Of a DNA stretch of 64,000 bases, positions 59,601-64,000 are shown piece after piece. The notes below the pieces were generated by a model. That model was not told the DNA's origin and did no database searches. It worked only from the letters and a program-made list of their open reading frames with translations. The translations under genes and the position numbers were made by a program. The first letter of the stretch is position 1; every line of letters starts with the position of its first letter. Source of the stretch: Bacteroidia bacterium (GTDB lineage: Bacteria > Bacteroidota > Bacteroidia > J057). Where the stretch lies: positions 4,030,001 to 4,094,000 of the forward strand of contig JAWPMV010000001.1 of NCBI GenBank assembly GCA_033391075.1, read 5' to 3'.

Positions 59601-62600
59601 CCAATTGTACAGTGATATCCTGACAGCTAGCAAAAGGAGCTATTGAATCGACGACCGTTACTATAGCAGTACAAGTTGAGATATTTGAATTATTGTCGGT
59701 TACGGTTAGGGTAACAGTATTGGTTCCAATATCCGCGCAAGTGAAGGTGCTCTTATCCAGACTCATGCTGGCGATTCCACATGCATCTGAACTACCATTG
59801 TCAATATCATTAGGGCTAATGCCAACAAAACCAAAGAAGCCTCCGAGATATACCGTGATATCCTGACACACCACAGCTGGAGCTACATTGTCTTCAACCG
59901 TAACATTCGCCGTACAGGTCCCAATATTTCCACTACTATCTCTGACAGAAAGGATAACACTATTTACGCCAACATCAGAACAGGAAAAGCTAGTTTGACT
60001 CAGATATATGCTATCAATTCCACATATATCAAAACTTCCATTATCTATCTGAGAAGGAAGAATCGTAGCTAATCCATTCACGTCTAATTGAACAGTCAAA
60101 TCCTGGCAAATTGCGGTAGGAGGCAGATTGTCTGCTATTACGATCGTAGCTGCACAGGTATTGCTATTTCCCGCAGTATCGATAACCTCCACAATGATAT
60201 TGTGAGTTCCGATATCACTACAGTCATACAGCGTCTTCAAATTTCCATTCAAATAGAAATTAGTCTGCGCAATCCCACAATTGTCGAAGCTGTTTGCCCA
60301 GGCTGGACTCAAGCTTATATCTGTAATCCCGGTAGCTGGTAAGGCAAAGGTAATCGGGAAAACCGGACATACAGCTGTTGGGTTTTCTGCATCATTTACA
60401 GTTACGGAAACGGAACAGCTGCTTGTATTTCCAGAAGGATCTGTAGCTGTAAAAGTAACCACTGTTGTTCCCACCGGATAAAAATCACTGGCAACCTCAT
60501 CTCCATTATTGTAATCATTCACGACCGTTACTGCACAATTATCAGATGCACTTGCAATAAGTGTCACTTGTGCACCACAAGAAAAGGGATCATTGTTTAC
60601 CACAATATTTGCGGGACAAATGATCACGGGAGCTATAGTATCCAATACTGTAACTACTGATGAACAGCTTGCCGTATTTCCATTATTGTCTATGACTGTC
60701 AGGTTTAATGCATTTGCTCCGGTATCGGTACAACTAAAATTGTAAAGATCAAGGAACATAGTATCAATCCCACAGATATCAGAACTTCCATTATCGATAT
60801 CCAGGGTTTGAACAGAGGCCTGTCCGCCCGCATCCAGATAAATGGTAACATCCTGGCAAATCGCCTGAGGAGGAATCGTATCTAGAACTGTAACATTGGC
60901 CGTACAGGAAGCACTATTACCATTGACATCATCTACGGTTAGGGTAATAATATTTACGCCCGTATCCGCACAGCCAAAGCTGCTCTGGCTCAAATTTCTT
61001 GAACTTATGGCACAATTATCACTCGAACCATTATCAATATCTCCAAGTCCAATAGTAGCTAATCCAGAGCCATCCAGGTAGATGGTAACATCCTGGCAAA
61101 TGACTACCGGAGAAATTGTATCGAGTACTGTGATGCCTGCATTACAAGTAGAAAGGTTTCCACTGGAATCAATAACTGTCAAAGACACCAAACTCGCTCC
61201 GACATCAGCACAGTCATAATCGTACTTACTTAGGAACATGGTGTCGATTCCACAAGCATCAGCACTTCCATTATCAACATCAGCAGGCGTAATAGAAGCC
61301 AGTCCATTATTGTCCAGGTATACATTTATGTTTTGACAAACGACAGTTGGAGAAACCGTATCCACAACTGTTACGATTGCTGTACAGGTACTGATATTAT
61401 TGTTTACATCTTCTACCGTGAGGGTAACCGTATTGCTACCGATATCCGCACAGCCAAAATTGTAAAGATCCAAATAGACAGTATCTATTCCACAGGCATC
61501 ATTACTTCCATTATTTATCTGTGTAGCAGTTATACTTCCAGTTCCTGCAGCATCCAAATGGACAGTGATATCCTGACAGACTGCCGTTGGAGGAGTATTG
61601 TCTATCCCTGCAGCGACCGTAACGGTTTTGCTGGATTCACATCCATTGGCATCTACCGCCTTGATAACATAGGAGCCAGGAGTCAATCCTGTAGAACTTA
61701 CAGTGGTTCCCCCTGTTACTCCTGTCCCAAGAACTGTAAAGGTTACTCCCCCATTATTTGAGATGGAAAGGGTATATGGTCCATTGGCGGCGGTAGCATC
61801 AAAGGTAATAGAGCCATCGTCCGTTCCAGGGCAACTTTCATCTACTATTGTTTCCGTAATGGTAGGAGCAGGAATTACATCCAGCGTACTCGTAGCTGTA
61901 TTCGTACAGTTATTTCCATCTGTAAAGGAATAAGTTATGACAGCAGAAGCCAGTCCTACCGCATTCGGATCAAAAGTGAAGGTATTACCATTCCCATCAT
62001 CAGTAACTCCGGTTCCGGAATAGGTACCTCCTGCAGGAAGTCCACCTCCCAGTCCAGCTTGTATGCCCGCACTAATACAAACATCTGCCAAAGCAGCAAA
62101 ACTCACAGTAGGTAAGGCATATATTTCCAGGATGGTATTGGCCGTTTTGCTACAGTTATTGCCATCTGTATAGGTATAGGAAAGGATATGCACACCTGCT
62201 CCTGCTGTAGTGGGATTCAGGCTAAAAGTATTTCCATTTCCATCATCGGTAACACCCGGGCCGGAATAGGTCCCCCCGGCAGGAGACCCTCCGCCCAGGC
62301 CGGTTTGAACAGCTGCATCAACACAATATCCTGATACAGGTGAAAAGCTAACTGTGGGTAACGCGAATATCTCAACGTCATCATCTGCAGTCGTGCTACA
62401 GCCATTCGCATCCGCATAGGTATAGGTAATCGTATGAATTCCGACACCGGCTGTAATAGGATCAAAGGTATAGGTCAATCCATTGGCATCATCAATCACG
62501 CCTGGACCTGAATACGTACCTCCTGTTGGAGTTCCTCCCCCCAATCCAAATTGAAAAGGAGCTTGTTCACATAGGTCTGCCGGGGCAGTGAAGCTGACTA

Positions 62601-63519
62601 GCGGTATATCGAAAACTTCTATATCATCATTAGCTGCACTTGTACAGCCATTTCCATCCGTATATGTATAGGTCAGGGTATGAGTGCCCAGACCTGCAAT
62701 CCCCGGATCGAAGGTATAGGTCAATCCATTGGCATCGTCCGTTACTCCTGTTCCAGAGTAGATACCCCCTGTTGGACTTCCCCCTCCTTGCCCTGTCAGG
62801 ATTCCGTCATTTATACATACATCCGGGCCGGCCGAATACGTAACTGTGGGTTCCGCATAGACGACCACATCATCTGTGATGCTATTGGTACATCCATTTA
62901 TATCCGTATAGGTGTATGTTAAGGTCTTGGTTCCGACCCCTGCGATGGCTGGATCAAAGGTATACGTTAAACCATTCGCATCATCTGTTACGCCAGGTCC
63001 GGAATAGATGCCGCCAGTGGGTGTGGCTCCTCCAACTCCTGTGAGTACAGGGTCATTGATACAAAGGTCCGCTGGAGCTGTGAAGCTAAGAATAGGATTG
63101 TTGACATTTGTTGTGGCAGCAGCTCCCAAGGTACAAGTATTGGGCGTTGCATCCGTAGCAGTTGTTAATTGGATGCTTAGTGCTCCTGCCGTAGTAGGTG
63201 TAAAATTGACAGTAGCCGTCGGATTATTCATACTCAATTGCGGCTGCGCAACTCCTCCGACCGTGTAATCCACCAAAATGGGATAGATAGGGCTGCTAGA
63301 GGCACTTGCATCAAAGCTGATGCTAAAAACTTGTCCCAGACATACGTTTACCGGGACACTTACTGTCACATCGCATTGAGCATAGCTTGTAAAAGAGTAA
63401 AAAATGAAGAGGCAACTTAGGAGAGTTGCTCGCCAAAGTCGGGTAAAGAGAGCAAGTCGGTGGCTGTTTGCTGGTCCTTTATTTGGCCAGACTGAATTGC
63501 CAGGGTAATTGTTAACCAT
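56623..63519 (-). CDS. Giant secreted repeat adhesin (Ig-like, SprB-like, HYR repeats; dockerin-like C-terminus)
   Basis: 2298 aa. The N-terminus is cationic, then a hydrophobic export segment (LLSCLFIFYSFTSYAQ). Five repeats of about 85 aa share the core TPTGG.YSG.GV.DD.NG..Y.F. One SprB-like module (TITETIVDESCPGTDDGSITFDATAANG) follows. Nine modules of about 85 aa begin CQD.TV.LD and contain DACGID and TFSCAD-type strands; five HYR modules (CPADIVV.NDPGQCGA.V.Y) are mixed in or follow. The last 230 residues are different: VDVKVFLQGAYVSAAGLMHDSLR, then two EF-hand-like segments, GDANGDKSVFYTGPLSDANPIF and DLSMDGSVIYTGPLTEVNVLF, which resemble dockerin calcium loops. No standard T9SS tail is seen. 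Probably a surface adhesin. Confidence 0.88.
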   Translation of the reverse strand: MVNNYPGNSVWPNKGPANSHRLALFTRLWRATLLSCLFIFYSFTSYAQCDVTVSVPVNVCLGQVFSISFDASASSSPIYPILVDYTVGGVAQPQLSMNNPTATVNFTPTTAGALSIQLTTATDATPNTCTLGAAATTNVNNPILSFTAPADLCINDPVLTGVGGATPTGGIYSGPGVTDDANGLTYTFDPAIAGVGTKTLTYTYTDINGCTNSITDDVVVYAEPTVTYSAGPDVCINDGILTGQGGGSPTGGIYSGTGVTDDANGLTYTFDPGIAGLGTHTLTYTYTDGNGCTSAANDDIEVFDIPLVSFTAPADLCEQAPFQFGLGGGTPTGGTYSGPGVIDDANGLTYTFDPITAGVGIHTITYTYADANGCSTTADDDVEIFALPTVSFSPVSGYCVDAAVQTGLGGGSPAGGTYSGPGVTDDGNGNTFSLNPTTAGAGVHILSYTYTDGNNCSKTANTILEIYALPTVSFAALADVCISAGIQAGLGGGLPAGGTYSGTGVTDDGNGNTFTFDPNAVGLASAVITYSFTDGNNCTNTATSTLDVIPAPTITETIVDESCPGTDDGSITFDATAANGPYTLSISNNGGVTFTVLGTGVTGGTTVSSTGLTPGSYVIKAVDANGCESSKTVTVAAGIDNTPPTAVCQDITVHLDAAGTGSITATQINNGSNDACGIDTVYLDLYNFGCADIGSNTVTLTVEDVNNNISTCTAIVTVVDTVSPTVVCQNINVYLDNNGLASITPADVDNGSADACGIDTMFLSKYDYDCADVGASLVSLTVIDSSGNLSTCNAGITVLDTISPVVICQDVTIYLDGSGLATIGLGDIDNGSSDNCAISSRNLSQSSFGCADTGVNIITLTVDDVNGNSASCTANVTVLDTIPPQAICQDVTIYLDAGGQASVQTLDIDNGSSDICGIDTMFLDLYNFSCTDTGANALNLTVIDNNGNTASCSSVVTVLDTIAPVIICPANIVVNNDPFSCGAQVTLIASASDNCAVTVVNDYNNGDEVASDFYPVGTTVVTFTATDPSGNTSSCSVSVTVNDAENPTAVCPVFPITFALPATGITDISLSPAWANSFDNCGIAQTNFYLNGNLKTLYDCSDIGTHNIIVEVIDTAGNSNTCAATIVIADNLPPTAICQDLTVQLDVNGLATILPSQIDNGSFDICGIDSIYLSQTSFSCSDVGVNSVILSVRDSSGNIGTCTANVTVEDNVAPAVVCQDITVYLGGFFGFVGISPNDIDNGSSDACGIASMSLDKSTFTCADIGTNTVTLTVTDNNSNISTCTAIVTVVDSIAPFASCQDITVQLDASGNASIVAADIDNNSYDACGIDTMFLDIYDFTCADVGTNTVTLTVVDNYNNSAICTATVTVEDTVSPIAQTQNITIQLDANGQASITANDIDNGSSDACGIDTLLLSDYDFDCADVGANTVSLTAIDNNSNSSTATATVTVEDILPPIAICQDLTVYLDTGGIAIITPGQIDNGSSDNCGIASLSLSTTSFACVDTGLNAVVLTVTDVNGNTSSCSANVTVLDTIPPVIDCPADIVVFNDPGQCGATVSYNTPTATDNCGINGNGRINPSITAFYPIGTDTITHIVFDESGNSDTCTFTITVIDNEDPVITCPANVVQNVDPGQCGAVVFYPGVGVSDNCSPVQVTLISGIGNGNFFPVGTTTETYIATDSSGNTDTCSFTVTINDNIAPVMTCPLDISVSNDPGQCGAVVNYALPAVTDNCPLTGPPTLQTGFASGDQFPLGVTSVSYSYTDLGGNTVSCSFNVTVTDTEAPQILCPPDIVVTGSPTTCDAVVTYTGVTASDNCPGTISISLIAGFSSGSTFPVGNTVVSYQAVDLVGNIDTCSFNVTVLPAVAPTTAVINMPNLVEVCAEELLTLSANSPGVGETGAWSFGDPNAIFVPGNTDPTADLTNLLTPTVSGLNPFPLIWTISNNCFSSSDTVYVQVNALPTGFILETSPISANGASNGELLAVPQGGTPPYVGYQWDDPLTQTTQLAVGLASDTYKVVITDDKGCTSDSISYFLDQPPVNPILVDVKVFLQGAYVSAAGLMHDSLRVKHPVDMLTEPYTAMGYAPIAGLGSNSASGPVLNTSGTTAPVDWVFVELRDKINPANILGRQAGLVLRNGSVVDAGDGVSPIGFDLPTDDYYIAVRHRNHLGTMTVGTATVTTGSATSVDFTNLSTATHGNHAQRIAAGVKMLWGGDANGDKSVFYTGPLSDANPIFSKILFAPDNTFFSVSHIVTEYAIEDLSMDGSVIYTGPLTEVNVLFLNILLHPLNTTFSDSHSFSEQIP

Positions 63520-64000
63520 AGAGAATTCTAAATAAGTGTGTGTTGTACTTGAGATAATTCTTTCCCAGCACGAAAATTGATTTTCGCGAGATCATTAAAT
63601 GAGGTACCCCAAAGCTTCACTATGGCCGCTGTTCAAACCAGAACCTATAGGAGGCTTTCCCACAGGCTTTAGGAAATGCGCCAAAGCGGGATCAATAGGA
63701 ATTCAGGGCGATCCTGAAACATATAAATGTTGAGGTCCTGAGATGCGGCTAGCCAGGGAGGGGGCATAGCGATTGAAATCCAGTATTCAGGACATTGTAA
63801 GAGGCAGGTTTTCTTCAGCTTTTAAAGCAAGGTACTTTATCAGCATAGGCGATTGTTATAAACCCAAATAAAAGACACCTGTTTACTCCGCGCGACCAGG
63901 GAGTCAATGTCAACAGGTGCTATAAAAGAATGAAGAAATGAAATGTATTTCTGGCCCAAACAAAAATTAATTCAGGCCTGTTTCTTCAGACCTTTAACCA
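63520..64000. other. Upstream non-coding DNA at the right edge
   Basis: 481 bp with no protein-like ORF. It contains a perfect palindrome CGAAAAT-TG-ATTTTCG (63571-63586) and a two-tier hairpin at 63876-63919 (CACCTGTT / AACAGGTG enclosing ACTCC / GGAGT). It should hold the promoter of the giant adhesin gene. A gene may continue beyond the window. Confidence 0.4.

Noticed and set aside
56623-63519. Many open frames on the plus strand within the adhesin gene
   Set aside because: They run antisense to a well-supported repeat protein, share its repeat period and lack protein-like composition.

Overview
The window comes from a member of the phylum Bacteroidota (probably the Saprospiria/Cytophagia/Chitinophagia part of it; I cannot place it further). 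Evidence: a gldA-gldF-gldG gliding cluster, secreted proteins with type IX secretion (T9SS) sorting domains of both types (Por-tail type A and gliding-associated C-terminal type B), a DUF2723 membrane protein, HYR/SprB-type giant adhesin repeats, a LytTR membrane-linked regulator, and start codons that almost never carry a Shine-Dalgarno sequence.

Layout. 1-20955: mostly single genes on both strands: the 3' end of a di-haem peroxidase, two SH3-like secreted proteins, a DUF1080 lipoprotein, a HerA-like ATPase, an Ig-module protein, RecQ, outer-membrane/secreted proteins, an AGCS symporter, an M28 peptidase, a TPM-domain protein and a DUF2027-Smr protein. 20956-22911: a two-kilobase stretch with almost no conventional coding capacity, packed with stable RNA hairpins (UUCG and GNRA loops), a terminator-attenuator, a tRNA-like acceptor/T-arm minihelix, a 17-nt sequence complementary to the very 3' end of 16S rRNA, a 45-aa Arg/Tyr-rich protein and a 76-aa protein resembling the C-terminal domain of ribosomal protein bL12. 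It is preceded by three 21-bp-phased direct repeats of LytTR-site type. This is the best candidate here for an undescribed system, possibly ribosome-directed. 22912-25049: a GNAT acetyltransferase and RtcB RNA ligase, each bracketed by inverted intergenic repeats. 25050-25887: a gene-free repeat field. 25888-33069: a predicted biological-conflict operon, MoxR AAA+ ATPase, then a CHAT protease with an iSTAND-like region, then a 1539-aa membrane protein ending in a SUMF1/FGE-like domain. 33337-40784: a rightward run (phosphatase, WD40, DivIVA-like, Dcd, GldA, GldF, GldG, DUF4340). 40785-41378: tandem 235-bp repeats. 41379-46761: riboflavin synthase, a membrane protein, a LytTR regulator and a T9SS type-B protein. 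47228-48894: rplM-rpsI-rpsB (tsf does not follow). 49008-56612: an outer-membrane protein, DUF2723, the carbamoyltransferase/DUF5989/SxtJ-like trio and a T9SS type-A protein. 56623-63519: a 2298-aa repeat adhesin with a dockerin-like C-terminus. 63520-64000: upstream non-coding DNA.

Intergenic DNA is unusually rich in dispersed palindromic elements. At least four families recur: GCGCA..CCTGAGGCG elements abutting stop codons, GATTTTTG/CTAA-loop double hairpins, GGGCAGAT palindromes, and degenerate heptamer or octamer arrays of the CTAACAC / CAGAACAC type arranged as inverted repeats. All similarity statements rest on reading the sequence; no database search was run.
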